A DNA stretch of 6,083 nucleotides from Endozoicomonas sp031844845 (lineage in GTDB: Bacteria > Pseudomonadota > Gammaproteobacteria > Pseudomonadales > Endozoicomonadaceae): the NCBI RefSeq assembly GCF_031844845.1, contig NZ_JAVRMB020000396.1, positions 1 through 6,083 on the forward strand, in the 5' to 3' direction. The notes under the pieces are model-generated. The model did no database searches. It was not told the origin of the DNA and saw nothing but the letters and a program-made list of their open reading frames with translations. Numbering within the stretch: position 1 is the stretch's first letter; the number at the start of each line of letters is the position of its first letter. This document shows positions 5,743-6,083 of the stretch, piece by piece. A program made the position numbers and the translations under genes.

Positions 5743-6083
5743 TCAACCCTCGCCGATTCCGATATCTGCCAGAATTTCATAAACTCCACATACTGCATTA
5801 AATTCTTCAAATCCTTTATAGATATCAGACGAAAACCCCGGCATAACAGGCTCTATTTTTATTCGTGCCTGCTTCATTTTATCTGGCCTGAACAGTTGCT
5901 CTTCACCTACCGCAGGGGATATTATGATAACCTTTCTGCCTCCTTTATCGAACCAGCACTTTAGAAGCCTGGGTAAAAACACGTTTACTTCCTCATCTCT
6001 ATAACCGTTTTTAGCTTTTTTTGTACGAGAGCGCCGGTAAGGAGTGACGATCAGCATCGCACTATTTGATATATCAATAGCTA
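5743..6083 (-). CDS. Hypothetical protein, C-terminal part (gene runs off the window)
   Basis: I do not recognise this family. The frame is open from the window edge to a TGA at 5743, giving at least 113 residues. An internal ATG at 6057 (MLIVTPYRRSRTKK...) would give 104, but the frame upstream remains open (AIDISNSAMLIV) and no clear ribosome site precedes that ATG. A longer gene whose start lies outside is therefore more likely. The visible part has a basic stretch (YRRSRTKKAKNGYR), then alternating hydrophobic segments (VNVFLPRLLKCWF; KVIIISPAV) that look like a soluble alpha/beta fold, with a glycine-ended C-terminus. There is no signal peptide or membrane segment in the visible portion. 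It converges on ptsI and shares no obvious function with it. The chance that this is a random open frame is not negligible. Confidence 0.5.
   Translation of the reverse strand, partial: AIDISNSAMLIVTPYRRSRTKKAKNGYRDEEVNVFLPRLLKCWFDKGGRKVIIISPAVGEEQLFRPDKMKQARIKIEPVMPGFSSDIYKGFEEFNAVCGVYEILADIGIGEG

Noticed and set aside
5616..5801. A 61-codon plus-strand open frame after ptsI.
   Set aside because: It begins within the dispersed palindromic repeat, shows no ribosome site or family likeness, and overlaps the minus-strand frame.
1..6083. CRISPR arrays, tRNA or rRNA genes, toxin-antitoxin pairs or defence genes.
   Set aside because: No regularly spaced repeats, tRNA-like cloverleaf, rRNA sequence or such protein families were seen in any part.

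Overview
The window reads as a piece of a gammaproteobacterial chromosome of moderate GC content. The proteins resemble enterobacterial and marine gammaproteobacterial homologues: an AgaR-like DeoR regulator, KdgK, Eda, HPr and PTS Enzyme I. Insertion-sequence debris and dispersed palindromic repeats would suit an IS-rich, host-associated marine lineage such as Endozoicomonas. That genus suggestion is an inference and is not proved here.

Layout. On the minus strand, positions 1-141 look like the end of an IS1-like element with the first codons of an InsA-type zinc-finger protein. It is inserted in a gatZ/kbaZ-type gene (142-426), which keeps only about its first 95 codons and a short tail read from the element. 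Upstream of this, still on the minus strand, is an intact DeoR-family regulator (475-1242) most like AgaR. A divergent control region (1243-1471) carries repeated TCGAAAAC-type motifs and a 7+3+7 inverted repeat, good candidates for the regulator's operators. On the plus strand follow kdgK (1472-2482) and eda (about 2514-3158), then ptsH (3272-3532) and ptsI (3840-5546). ptsH and ptsI are usually adjacent, but here about 307 bp separate them. Most of that gap is a MITE-like element with 27-bp terminal inverted repeats. After ptsI lie a dispersed short palindromic repeat and, on the minus strand, the C-terminal part of an unrecognised gene that runs off the window.

Function. KdgK phosphorylates 2-keto-3-deoxygluconate and Eda splits the product to pyruvate and glyceraldehyde 3-phosphate, which is the lower part of the uronate/Entner-Doudoroff route. 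HPr and EI are the general phosphate relay of the sugar phosphotransferase system. The regulator and broken aldolase subunit point to a former or neighbouring amino-sugar or galactitol (tagatose-bisphosphate) pathway. No sugar-specific EII and no crr are visible. I see ordinary central sugar metabolism reshaped by mobile repeats, and no convincing new multi-gene system.
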